This document shows positions 34,111 to 45,585 of a DNA stretch of 64,000 nt, piece after piece. The stretch is taken from positions 1,798,001 through 1,862,000 of the forward strand of contig JAMXBD010000095.1 in the NCBI GenBank assembly GCA_024138025.1, written 5' to 3'. The position numbers and the translations under genes were made by a program. Origin of the DNA: Combretum micranthum. Lineage: Eukaryota > Streptophyta > Magnoliopsida > Myrtales > Combretaceae. Positions within the stretch are counted from its first letter, which is position 1, and every line of letters begins with the position of its first letter. The notes beneath the pieces are model-generated. The model saw only the letters and a list, made by a program, of their open reading frames with translations, was not told the origin of the DNA and ran no database searches.

Positions 34111-34720
34111 GCAGCTTCAAAAGCAAATTTCATTCTAACAGGTATCTTCAAACTCATTTGATCTTTTTCTTTTTATTTTATTGTCGTATTCAATGGTGCT
34201 TTAAAGGAAAATAAATCAAAAGACTTTACAAATATGCATTTCTATAATATTAGAAATCAAATTTTCCATGTTACTATACTTTTTCAACTAATGAGTGTGA
34301 TTTTGTTTTAGGATACAAGAATGTATTTTTTGTCAATGAAGAAATTTGAGAAGAGCAAAAAGAATGAGGATGTAAATATTAATGTTTTTTATTGCTCCGT
34401 TGATTTGACTTTTTAATTGGAGAGTTTTTCTTTCTCTTTATTTATTATTTTTTTTCTTTTTAATGTGTTTGGATTGGAGATTTGCCCAGTGCTTTTTATT
34501 TATGTGATTAATATTTGTCAATTTTTTTAACTCAATTTCAAACAGTAAGAAGTATTTTAGTTTTAAAACATGGAGCAAATGACATATGCATGTCAAAAGT
34601 GTCATTTTGAGCATATTGAGTCAATTAAGGTTTGTCAGCTATACGAAATCAATGAGGTAGCGAAAGTCTTTTATTAATGCTTATATTTATAATGTTTGTG
34701 CAATGTCCTAACCTGATGGC
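34111..34720. other. AT-rich DNA, no gene
   Basis: No coding, repeat or promoter signal that I can support. Confidence 0.5.
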
Positions 34721-34724
34721 AATT

Positions 34725-36430
34725 ACAACCTGCCACGTGTCTTTCTCTTATAAAAGACACGTAAAGGCTATCAAAACTAAATCTACAATTACAAAAACTA
34801 TTTCATCAAATAACTCACATAAAAGGGTTCTCTTATGATTCAAAAACAAACTTTCTGAATAACATAAACTACAAATATAAACTACCTATTACATAAAATC
34901 CAAATTCTCATAAGATTCCCAGAATTACTTAACAAATCTTGAAAGAAATTCTTAAATCGTTTTTCAAAAGATCTATAAATCTTTCTCTCGAAAAATCCTG
35001 TAACTGAAATCCACTAATCCTTAGTAAGATAATCTGGACCACTATTGTCATCCCCTTGACCTATGTATAGATCATATCCAGATATATCATCTACTATGTC
35101 ATCTTCACCTGTACCTAAAAAATGAAAGAAATGAGCGAAATAGCCCATACGCCAAACCACAAAACAAATGCATATGCACATGCAACATATATGTCAAATG
35201 TAACTTATTCTAATGCAACCAATCAGATTATTATCTTTAATAAGCCAGTCAAACAACACAATTTAGAACTATAAATCTCTAGTCTCAAACTTGGAGTAAC
35301 TCAAACCCCTGAAATCAACCAACTTTTGAAATAGGTAATTATATACATATATTAGTGAATAGATAATCCCTAAACACCCGCGGCCATACTGTCAAATCAC
35401 CTAAATCTACTGAAATCATCTTCAAGTGCAACTTCATCAGGGACAATGACACACAAGGATCATTAGGGTACCATACTAGTATCACTGTCTGCCAGGTCTT
35501 TACTAGTCATAGCTAAACACACCCAACAGACAAATTAATTAAGCCGGATAGATTTAGATTGATTATTAATCTATTCCTATGAAAAAAAAAATAGAATATT
35601 AAACCTGCAAGCACATACAATAAATAAGGAATGGTCACACCTTATCAATTTCAGGAACAAATCTCCAAAACTACAATCTCCCTTAACAATAACCCACAAT
35701 CTCCCTTAACAACAACCTAACATATCCAATTTTTCTAAAACCCTAACCTTTTAAGGAAACTCCAAATAGCACCTTCTTCCTTGGTTAATTTCCTCAAAAT
35801 TCCAATAAAACATATCTCACTCCAAAAACCCTAATTTGAAATACGATAAGAACATACATTTATCATCTATAATACATCTTATGTCAAATCTATGATTGAG
35901 AACCAAATTTACATTGATTAGGTTCTTAAATCCCGATTGCTCTCCCAAAGATCAAATCTTGAACAAGAACTAGGTTTTTCTCCAAAAGTTCCTTCAAAGA
36001 AATCAAAACCTCAATAACATGATCGATGCGTAAAGAACCTGTAATAAATAAGCAAATCCACTTACTTTTGATTATCCCTAGCCCTCCTTTGAAGCCGCAC
36101 ACTAGGAACAGAAGAAACAAACCCTAGAGACGCTCTGAAGGAAGAAAAGTTCGAATAAAACAATTTGTTTTTCAAACTGTCATCAAAGCATCCTATTTAT
36201 AGATTTTAGGTCTTATGCCGGCCCAAAGCCAGCAGCTTTGGTGTCTAGCCGACAGTTTTGGTGTGTAAGCCGACGGCCTTTGGTCGGCTTTCACCCATAC
36301 GCTGTCATTTTTCACAATTTTGTTGGCAAATCATTTGAAGCTCCAAAGCTGATAAAAAGCTGGCAGCCTTGTATTCAAAGCTGGTAGCTTTAAGCCAGCC
36401 TAAAACCTCCCTTTCTTATTTTTGTGAACA
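34725..36430 (-). mobile_element. Possible LTR or promoter-leader unit on the minus strand
   Basis: The minus strand has a GCCGGC/AAAGCC-rich upstream zone (36210-36400), a TATA box CTATAAATAGG (36202-36192), a C/T-rich leader, a consensus splice donor GTAAGT at 36065 and an acceptor TTTTTTAG ending at 35115. The stretch 35114-35014 is open and acidic (for example G-Y-D-L-Y-I-G-Q-G-D-D). At its far end a sequence near 34725-34760 resembles a degenerate primer site. This layout fits the R/U5 part of a long gypsy LTR, but no flanking duplication or second LTR was found. It could equally be a decayed non-coding gene. Confidence 0.4.
36192..36202 (-). promoter_or_regulatory. TATA box (minus strand)
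   Basis: CTATAAATAGG, a textbook plant TATA box, roughly 30-40 bases upstream of the likely start of a minus-strand transcript. Confidence 0.6.
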
Positions 36431-39400
36431 ACATCCTCGAGTCCAAATCCGTTTGTTAAAAGACAAAATACCCCTTTTAACAGCACTTTATTACAATTAT
36501 GTTCTTCAATATAAGTTATTATTTGTATATTATAGTTTGGGTTTAATTAGTATAGGTATGGTTCAAAATAAAACTTATAATTTAACCAAATTTTGTTTAT
36601 TGAAAAGGATTAAAAACTTAACGAGTGACTATAAATTTGAACATGAAGATTTAATATTAAGAAATATATGCTAAGTATTTACCAATTCCCTATTCAAAAT
36701 TTGCATTTTCCTAGCTACTGTAGGCTTATACTTTAATGTAAAGTTAATGAGTCAATGAAGATTATTAATATGGTATATTGACCACTGGAAAGTAAACCGG
36801 CAAATATAGTACTTGGGTGTTAGATATTTGATGCTTTTCTCAATAGGTTTTTTTCTTTGTTATTATTATTATTTTTTTTTTTCCAAATTCTCTACAAAAG
36901 TCTTACACGAGGACTCCTTAACTTTTGGAATAATAGATTTTTAGCTAATCAATACGCATATCATTTCACAAAAACTAATGTAAATTATTACCCTTTTTTT
37001 TTTCCTTTTCGTAATTTTTTTGGTATATGGATAGGTTGATGAAATTGTTTTTCATTTAGAGAAATTAAAAAAATGTTTCTTTGACTTTCTCTCTCTCTTT
37101 TTATTCTATTTTATTTATTTATTTGCCAAAATGTTACTTCTTTTGTGTTATTTATTTTATTTTAAGTGATAGGTTGGTTTTTTATGTTTCAAAATTACAC
37201 AAGTTGTTGCTATAGAATGCTAAATATTTATTTGGTTTTGTGATATCGTGATAGAATGTGTTGGACTTAATACTATACTTTAAATTTGTTTTTATGATTG
37301 CACAGATTATGCAAGCCAATGAATCAGAAGAGGAGACGAACATCCAAGTATATAGACAAATCTCTTGAATTGAAAAGATAAAGCAGATTGAAGACCTTAA
37401 GGTCCCTCGACATGAATTTAAATTATGAGGCCGCCATTCTTTTTGCTCTTATAGAAAATGGATGTTAATTTCACAAAAGGAGCTCCGCAGTATCATGTGG
37501 AAGATGAACGACATTTGTATTATAGTCATATTAGTATTATTGCAAGGTAGAAAATTATGACCTATATCATGGATATTTTAATTGGACAATGACTTTTTTT
37601 TTTAATCAAAATTTGTAGGTTTAATGTGTGAAACAATAATTTACATTGTGAATAAATAAGCTCACGCGGTTTAATCTGGATTAAGTTTGTGAGAATGATC
37701 TGATTAAGAAAAGGATTTAAAAAACAATAGTTTTCAAACATCTTTGTTCCTTTTAGAATACCGTGTTAGGAGATTACCGATAAGAATATAAATAGTAGAA
37801 CAAAAAAAAAATCGTTTTTACTTTTGTTTGCTAATATATGTTAATAATTTGATGAAGTAATTATACTATGCTCTTATCATTAATCTTCTATTTATAATTT
37901 ATATAATAATTTAAGTGAAAACCATATTCATCATCACTTCATATATTATAAGATTTACATGAATGATTAATTTTAATAGCTATGATTTTTTATCCAATAG
38001 TAATTGCCAGCATTCTAATATATAAGTAAAAAAGAAAACGGTTTTGTCCATCCTTCTTTCATAAACAAGCCAACATTGTATTAGATAATCTTTGCAAATA
38101 AAATGGAAAAATCACTGTTTAAGACATTTTGTAGTTACCAATATGATTATTACTTTGGGTTTATATGGTTACATGTATTTTCACTTATTATCATGAATTT
38201 TAGGGTAGAAACAGATAAATGGTTTATTTTCTCTTCTTTTTCCACTTTATACGGTAGTATACTTATATATAAGATAAGATATGATCTGTAAGCTATTTGT
38301 AGTAGTTTCGAAACTTGAGGACCATGTATCTAGAGTATTTGATCATACAATATTATATTTAAGTCTAATTTAATGATTTTTCTTTTTCCTGAAAAATTAC
38401 CTAATATTTATAATGAAGTTTTTATTTTCATATATTGTTTACTATATAACTACACACTATTGAACTATATGAAAAAAAAATACTATCAACAAATTAACAT
38501 GTCTAGCAAGAAAAATTAATCACAAGAGCAAGGTGAAAATAATTTAAATTAATAAAACTTTTATTTTCCAAATATATTTTATCATTATATTTATTTTAGT
38601 ACACGTATCGCGAGTGCACCTAGTCTTTAATAATGTTAAATAGAAAATATAGTAAAATTTTCCATTCTGTTATTAATTGCATGTTATATCAATAATAAAA
38701 AAAAACATATTAAAGATTTTATTTTGTCATTGATTGCACATTTAGTAGACCGTACAATTTTGTTCTTTTCATAGTGCAATATGTATAATGTAATATATAT
38801 GTATACATGTGTGCGAACATTCAGTGGCTGTAAGTTTTATACATCATATGTCTTTTTTCCTTTGTATATAATAAGCATATCTGTATTATTCATGGAAATA
38901 ATAAAATAGAAGGAAGGAAATTCATAATAAAATAAATTAAAAAAAAAAGAGAAGTTATCTTTTAGCACTACGTTTGCATATAGATAATAAAGTTTTTAAG
39001 ACCTGCATATATATTACTTAGTTATTAATCTAAATTAGTTACAAAATTAATGGGGGTTTTCTAAAATTAGTTTTTTTTTTAATGTTTTACAGAATATGGA
39101 ATAAAAGTTGGGACTCTTTTAGAATTTTCATAATAAAAGATAAATGGATAATTACTTAAATTTGGTGTCTTTGTCAAATTAAAATCAATCAATACACTAA
39201 AACTTTTATAAAATCAAAACAAACTAGGACTATGTAGGTACTTATGAAGTGGTCACAACAATAAAACCTTTTTAGGTATTTTTGAAAATTAAAAATCCTT
39301 TTTTTTTTTGTTTGTATAAAAAATAATTACAGCTTTTTTATGACTTTTTTTCATGAAAATCATAAAATCACATTTTTAGACTTTTTTTTATAAAAATCGT

Positions 39401-40970
39401 AAAAATATGTTCCTACAAATTTTTTTCATAAAAAAAAAAGAAAATACAAATTTTCTTAAACCATATTCACAAAAAAAAAGAAAATTGAAAAATATAAAAA
39501 ATCGACATTAAAAAGATATGTCCATTTAGCATTTTATCAATTTCGTTCCATAGTATTCAAAATTTCCAAAGCCAAAAAGACTTGACAACTCTTTAGAGTT
39601 TTAAAATAGTAACCCCTAAACTTACAATTTCTGGTTTTTCATGCGGATCAATGACTAAACCAGAAACCAAACCACCCTTTGATTTCTAATTCACCTTTTA
39701 TTTTTCTAACTTCAGTTGTGGCGACTCTTATCAAACGAATTTTCAAAATTGGGCTTTCTATAAAAATCTATTGGTTTCTTATCGAGTTTCATATTAAATG
39801 TCTGATTTAATATGGTTAAACGATGAGTTAAATTTGGCTTGACAGCTTCGTGACTCCATTGGAGATATTTTTCAGTGGCTCCTATAGGCTTAATAGGATT
39901 TTGGAAATTTTGGAAGTTTGAAATGTGGGCCTTTAACCTTTCATTGAAAATTCTTACTTGTTTCCCTTTTTAGCCTTTTTTGCCTTATAGGGGTCAACCG
40001 GGGGGGAGAGAATTTTAATGTATTTTAATTATTATTTCATGGTGTTTGTAAATTAATTGAGTTTTTAAAGTTCAAATATATAAAAAAAGTATAAAATTGC
40101 TACCCTACTATTCTACCACCAATTCTACTATCGAATTTACCATCAATTCTACTGATTCTACTATGTAAAATAATGAGTCTATACGAGTTTGCTCAAAAAA
40201 TAGTTTTATATGCTAGTTGAATCGAAATCTCATTATCAATTTATAAACTCGTAGAAACATATAAGTTGAGTCGCAAGTTTGACAACCATGATTTCACAAA
40301 ATATATTCATCAGAAAATTCAACAACATATATTACAAATATATGAGAGTATATGAAACGTATAAGTTGAGCCGCAAGTTTTTTCTCTTTTTTTCCCCTTT
40401 TTTTTTTAGTTTCATTTTCTTATAAGTTATATACGATAATATATTTTGAATGATTTGAATACAAATTAAAAAGTATATATAAAGTAATATATTTTCACCT
40501 TTATTTTAATTTTTTATATGTAATTTATTTATCATAAATGTACTGATTTTTTTGCATAAATATATAATGAACATGAAAATGTTCATTACAGCATAAAACC
40601 AGCTTCTTACATATGATAATTTAAATGATTTGCAATATTTCTTAATAATTATAGATTGTGAATTATCAATAAATGAAATAATTATTTTAGTTATTGAATA
40701 ATGAGAGTATATGAATTATGATTGGAAAAACTTAAATTTTGGTTGTATGTAAATAAATTAATACCAAATTCTTTATTTTCATTATTTATTTAATGTTTTA
40801 TTAGTACAGTAAGTAAATCTGGAGTTTTTGTCAACAAATTTATATTAATTGTAGAATCTTACAATTTTATGTTTCGATTCTATATTTCGTTTCTACGAAC
40901 CCCTGACATTTTAAGTAAAAACTCAAGTTTAATAACCATGTGTGAAATTTTGAAATTTTATATATTTAGA
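36431..40970. other. AT-rich intergenic DNA
   Basis: Very AT-rich with long A and T runs. No protein-coding stretch is convincing. A direct repeat (TATAAGTTGAGTCGCAAGTT near 40261 and TATAAGTTGAGCCGCAAGTT near 40361) about 100 bases apart, with a related CAAGTTTAATAACCATG near 40925, hints at a decayed DNA transposon at about 40100-40950. Confidence 0.5.
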
Positions 40971-40989
40971 ATAGGCCAAACCCAGTTCC

Positions 40990-41255
40990 ATTAGAAACTA
41001 AGATGGATGGCCATTGTATAGCATATGGACTGATGTGGTCTCACCATTGCCTAATGGTGATCAAGTTCCTTCTGCTGCATTTCGATATAATCAACGACCT
41101 ATTCCTATTAATGGTAGTGAGATTATAGAATGGGATGCCCTTGGAACTCATCCTGATTTCCTATTGTTTGCATTTGTGTGTGTGTGTTTCTCTTGTATTC
41201 TTGTATGTATAATTTATTATAATAAACTAAAAATCATATATTCTTTAGAGAAGTA
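40990..41255 (+). other. Short coding-like stretch, unrecognised
   Basis: An open reading of about 60 codons, with composition unlike the AT-rich surroundings, contains P-L-P-N-G-D-Q-V-P-S-A-A-F-R-Y-N and G-S-E-I-I-E-W-D-A-L-G. No ATG precedes it in frame (the nearest start-like codon is TTG at 41014), and a stop lies shortly upstream. It ends in a TGTG-rich tail. It could be an exon or a captured gene fragment; I cannot name the family. Confidence 0.3.
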
Positions 41256-42080
41256 ATAAAATTTTTAGGCTTTAGCTAAAATTTGTGAATGAATTTGTAG
41301 TTCCCCAATTTGTAAATTAAAAGGTTAAATCCAGGAGGCTAAACAAAATAGTATTAGATAATAAGTATGTAATCGCCAGGCGGCGTTTTTGTAAATAGAA
41401 AATACTTGTTGATTGAATCTATAAATAAACTCCTTAAGATAGAATTTTATACTAAATAGACTAATCATTAGTAATGAAGCAATTTTTACATATCGTAGTT
41501 ACAATAAGAAAGTTTACAAATAAGAATTGAAAAAGAAAAAAGACTTGTGTGTCTAGTGTTCATGGCCCTTATATATAAAGATTTAAAACATGTCTAAACA
41601 ATTTGGTTAAGATTCTTTGCCCTGTATATAAAGGCTACCATTTTACAGTTATTTAATTGTAAATAAATCTAATAGAAACATCTCATTTGTAAAAATGAGA
41701 ATCTTTAGAAAATAAATAAAATTAAAACCTTTCTAATAGAAGTTGTCATTGCCATAGAAGCTAGGTGCTCTAGAAGTCATCCTACCGAATTTGTTAAGTT
41801 AGAACCACAGATAAATAATAATTTTTTGTAAATACAAGTCATTATAAAGACTAACCTACTCTTGTAAATAGAATTCGTCAACTCCTTATACGTAGAAATT
41901 CAAACTTTAAGCACTCCTTAGTCTTAACACTTTTTGTATACTATTATTTGATTAAATCTTTTTATGTAAAACCATTATTTTAAATTTTTTGGGGCAATCT
42001 TCCTTGTTAAATAAAATTTCTTAGAGAAAATTGAAAATGAAATCTAAGAAAGATTGCTAATGCGTAGAAGTTTTTTATGC
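41256..42080. other. AT-rich intergenic DNA, no gene
   Basis: Nothing recognisable. Confidence 0.5.
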
Positions 42081-42830
42081 CCTAAAATTACTTTAAATGA
42101 TCAGACCAAATCCAAAGCTTAATAGTCATTCCTCTGATGTAATTATGGTTGATTCACATAATCCCATTAAGCAAAAGCTAATTGCAATGGAATAGGCCCT
42201 GAGTCAAGTCAAGGAACAGATTGAGAGCCTAGCTTTTGGTCAAGCATCTGACAATAGGTTACCTTAGGCTGATCAATCAAGAGGTGAGTAGAAGTTTAGG
42301 GTAACCACAAGTGATAAAAGCCCAATTGAGAGACTGGAAGAAAAGATTCTTTGGAAAGTTGATGAAAAATGAAAGGCTCCAAATGGCTTTGGTGAATTTG
42401 ATAAAATAGACCCAAGTAACTTCAGCATCCCTAAAATACAAGAGTTTCCTAAGAAATTCAAGATTTTTGACTTTGAAAAGTATGACGGAACTGCATGTCC
42501 TAAGTTACACATCAAGCTTTACATTCAAAAAAAGGCCCATTTTATCGAACATGACTAGCTTATGGTTTAAACATTTCGAGACAGTTTGATTGCCTAGCTT
42601 TAATGTCGTATGCATAGTTGAACCTCTATGATATTAATTTTTAGGAAAAATGGTACAAGCTTTCTACAATCAATACACATTCAATGTAGAGGCATCACCA
42701 TCACTAATATTTCTCACACCAAAAGGGAAGAAAAAGAAGAAAAGGGAGTATCACAATGGGTTCAAGGCCTAATTCAAGTGGTCTTAGCCTCAATATTTTA
42801 CAAGTATAGAATTAGCATTTTGATCGTTTA
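42080..42830 (+). pseudogene. gag: Tat/Ogre-type gag fragment (broken)
   Basis: Part of a Ty3/gypsy Gag. A Gln/Glu/Lys-rich coiled-coil-like segment (about 42170-42290) precedes F-K-I-F-D-F-E-K-Y-D-G-T (about 42460-42493), C-P-K-L-H-I-K-L-Y (about 42497), T-F-R-D-S-L (about 42570) and, after a frameshift, F-Y-N-Q-Y-T-F-N (about 42662). This is the capsid signature of Tat/Ogre lineage Gag. Stops at 42370-42372 and 42556-42570 and frame changes disable it. The remaining element is missing; a chromovirus derivative begins at 42885. Confidence 0.7.
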
Positions 42831-42884
42831 AACTATAATGTTAGTTGAGAAAAACATGAAAACATAAGTGTAACTTAAGGAAGC

Positions 42885-43242
42885 TAACACAGCGGAGCTA
42901 TATGAAAATTAAAGATAAAATTAAAATTTGTTGAATCGTGCATAGTTGCTGGAATACGATCTTACAAGTGTTTGTTAATATAAAGAATGCTAAACAAATA
43001 GGCAATAAATTTTAGAATTTAGTCAAGAACATGAATCTTGGAAAGAAAGGAAAAAAGTCTCTATCTAAAATTACTAGTGAAAAGGAAAAGCTAAAAATTT
43101 GTCCATAAAACGTAAACATAGTAATTATATCAAAACCCTAAAATGTATTAAAAAGAAGAAAAAACACTAAAAAAATCCTACTAAAAGATATTCTCTTGAT
43201 CTAATAGATTTAAAAGATATTCAAATGATATTGACCGCATCA
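42885..43242 (-). repeat. 3' LTR of chromovirus derivative copy A
   Basis: Its minus-strand start TGATGCGGTCAATATC matches TGATGCAGTCAATATC at 51620. The rest aligns with 50306-50686 and 51620-51975. The outer end is uncertain by a few bases. Confidence 0.7.
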
Positions 43243-43264
43243 TTCACCCTAGGCTCAACAAAAT

Positions 43265-43438
43265 TTGCCATCGATTTTATCATGCAAGAATCACTTGGAA
43301 TTAATTACACACATATGCCATGAGCCATCCATCTTAGGTATTAGAAGGGTTGGGATGCACAAAGGCTCAAGCTTGCAAAATATAATCAATAACTCCTTAA
43401 ACTACCTCCTTAACTTCTTATGCTCTCTAGCACTCATT
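43265..43438 (-). pseudogene. pol: Chromovirus reverse transcriptase N-terminal fragment, copy A
   Basis: Minus-strand reading has R-M-S-A-R-E-H-K-K-L-R-R, then I-P-T-L-L-I-P-K-M-D-G-S-W-H-M-C-V, the first conserved blocks of Ty3/gypsy reverse transcriptase. It ends abruptly at N-S-K and is followed by a short tail and the 3' LTR. Copy B ends at the same codon. Confidence 0.75.
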
Positions 43439-44357
43439 CTAGGAATGCAATCAAGCAGATCATTATATGATACTTGACCAACTAAAAATTCTATAGGGTT
43501 TGACCCTATGAGATCATGTGTCAAGTTTGGGAAATAATATTTTGACCCTATAGGGTTTTAGGTCAGATTATGGGTCATAATAATAACCTAACAAGAAACC
43601 TAACCCCGCCAAATTAAATATAATTTTAAATAAAATATCAAAATAAAAGTTGAATTTTAATTAAAAAAATACTAATGCCTATACACTAATGTCTATACTT
43701 TAATGTAGTAGTCTTCGATATCTGACCAAAATCATCGATATCCGCCAAACCAATTAACAAAACACTCATCACTTCATAAGCAAAAACCACTGAGATCCGT
43801 CATCAGGTGAGTGAAAGCCACGAGCATGAGCTACGCTAATTACTTATAGTCTAAGGAAAAGCATCGGCTTCCGTTTGTTCCCAAGTTGATTATTCGGGTA
43901 CAAGTGTGAAAGTTGGATCAAGTGTTGGGAATTTCAAAGTTGGTGATAAAGTTTGTTCCTTTACTGCAGTTGAGTCTTTTGCTCAGTTCATTGTTTTTTA
44001 TCAATCTGACTTATATGTCTTATCTCTTTGAATATTACAATTTGCTTTCTTACTTTAAAATAGAGAACCAATGTAATTAACTTTTTGCCTAAAACAGATA
44101 ACCAAACAAGAGTGTAAAGTGCATTATGTTTTTCTTTCAAATCAAATTATTAAAAAAAACAAGAGAGAGAGAGAGGGAAGGAGAAAGAATGTAGTTGGGT
44201 TAATAGGGTGGGTCGAATTAAGGCCAAAACCCTACAAAGACGAGTTTGGGTATTGCATAAATCCTATAAGGTTGCAGGTTGGGTTAGGACAACACTATAA
44301 GGAATTGGGTTAGTTTTAGGTTTTATATGACCCATCTCAAACTTGTTCTGTCGCATA
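43439..44357. mobile_element. TIR-type insertion carrying a host gene fragment (Pack-type element)
   Basis: About 920 bp interrupting the chromovirus reverse transcriptase. Near-identical short segments flank it: CTAGCACTCATTC before, CTAGCTCATTC after (the latter now displaced to 47041-47051 by a later insertion). Inverted repeats are visible inside the ends: TGGGTCATAATAATAACC near 43571 against, in reverse complement, TGGGTCATATAAAACC near 44320-44335, plus C-A-A-G-T-T-T-G-rich outer parts. Between them lies a quinone-oxidoreductase gene fragment. Superfamily is uncertain. Confidence 0.5.
43787..43995 (+). pseudogene. Fragment of a quinone-oxidoreductase-like gene (MDR superfamily)
   Basis: Two frames joined by a one-base deletion encode recognisable MDR (medium-chain dehydrogenase/reductase) sequence. 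The first (from about 43811) reads V-K-A-T-S-M-S-Y-A-N-Y-L, a stop, then R-L-P-F-V-P. The second (from 43888) reads D-Y-S-G-T, V-G-N-F-K-V-G-D-K-V-C-S-F and S-F-A-Q-F-I. In the intact family these make up the N-terminal GroES-like domain (P-G-S-D-Y-S-G...V-G-D-x-V). The cofactor-binding Rossmann domain is absent. Similarity ends near 43995 with T-rich, intron-like sequence, so this is probably a captured exon. Not functional. Confidence 0.72.
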
Positions 44358-44362
44358 CCTAG
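44358..44362. repeat. Target-site duplication CCTAG (left)
   Basis: Matches 47040-47044 exactly. Confidence 0.85.
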
Positions 44363-45057
44363 TGATGGGAATCATATAATAGCCTCATCTATTGGTATAC
44401 TTGAAGGAGTGAACAAGATCAACAAGCCAGAAAGGAATCAAGTAGCATGTGTAAAGAAATTTTTCTTTTTCAAGACGATGATCCAAGGCTGGCAACCATC
44501 TTTCAACACTAGCGGTGTACTATAGGAGTTGTACAACATCAAGGGCATGGGAGAAAATGTAGAAGCCTTGGATTTGCATGCATACCAGCTCAAGGCCAAC
44601 GGTGCTGAACCCTAACTCCGGCGACATTGAAACATAGGCGGGTGATGTAACTCATCAACCTTCGACCCAAAACACAGTTTTTCAAATAATTCGTATTTCT
44701 TTTATTTTGTTTGTGGGTACTATTATAAATACTCTATTATAATGAACCCTAATCAGTTTTTGAGATTTTTGACAATTGTTATTGAGAGTTTTTCTCAAGA
44801 TTCTATTATCAATCGTTTGTTGATTGTGGCAAGATTATTCTGCTCTTATCAATCCTTAGGATTGTGGTGAACAAACCATGATCCCTATTTCGTGTGTCAT
44901 ATCAAATTAAGATTAGCATAGCTCGGTTGATTGCAGTGCGTAATATCTGTTGCCAAGCTATTCATATCATTTAATTAAATTATAAATCTAAAAACCAAAA
45001 AAACAAAAATTCATTTGAGTTTGAGATCTGCTGCTTCCATCGAGCTAGGCACATCTA
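44363..45057 (+). repeat. 5' LTR
   Basis: Starts TGATGGGAATC and ends near GGCACATCTA. Its partner at 46309 shares TCATCTATTGGTATACTTGA and most following sequence. Confidence 0.82.
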
Positions 45058-45061
45058 ATTT

Positions 45062-45073
45062 TGGTATCAGAGC
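45062..45073 (+). other. Primer-binding site, tRNA-iMet type
   Basis: TGGTATCAGAGC, the standard initiator-Met tRNA complement, four to five bases after the LTR. Confidence 0.88.
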
Positions 45074-45396
45074 ACGGTTGTGGCAACAGGATGATTGGTA
45101 AGCGTAAAGTTGTGATCTTTAACCTTATTATTGACTTATCTTGTTCAATTGAGAATTGTTGCTGGTATTGTTGTTAGTTACAGCTGAGAATTGAAAATTA
45201 GGGCTTTGTTGATATTTGTAGATTTAGAGAATTGGAGTTTGTGATGTGATTTGTTGATTCTGATTTAGGGATAAGGAATTGTGAAGGTTCTCTTGATTAT
45301 CAATTGTCAAAACTTACTAACACAGTGAATAACCTTGATTTCATATTCAAGCAGAGGTATCCACAACTTTTTAATGATGATAAATGGAATTAAGAA

Positions 45397-45450
45397 TGTA
45401 AATGATGTTTGGGTCGAGGACATCTTGAACAATAATGTCCAAACAAATAT
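45397..45450 (+). pseudogene. gag: Gag zinc knuckle (decayed)
   Basis: Reads C-K-stop-C-L-G-R-G-H-L-E-Q-stop-C-P-N-K, a CX2CX4HX4C knuckle with TGA at 45403-45405 and TAA at 45433-45435. It is the only trace of Gag in this element. Confidence 0.72.
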
Positions 45451-45585
45451 ACTGTAAGACATAATAATGGAGTTCCTGTAATTTTTTAGGAAGATGAAAT
45501 TGAAGGGAAAGTGGAGCAACAGGATTGTTTGGTTAATGATGATAGTGGCAATGTTCTTGAAGAGATTCCAAAAGATGATTATTTT

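Noticed and set aside
33941..34214. Gly-rich and Pro-rich ORFs on the two strands
   Set aside because: They translate the C-rich low-complexity block and poly-A run; no protein signal.
35926..36120. 64-residue minus-strand ORF as a small membrane protein
   Set aside because: Its start is TTG, a stop lies just upstream, and most of it runs into the predicted intron.
42273..42515. 80-residue minus-strand ORF
   Set aside because: Antisense of the Tat/Ogre gag fragment, which carries the recognisable motifs.
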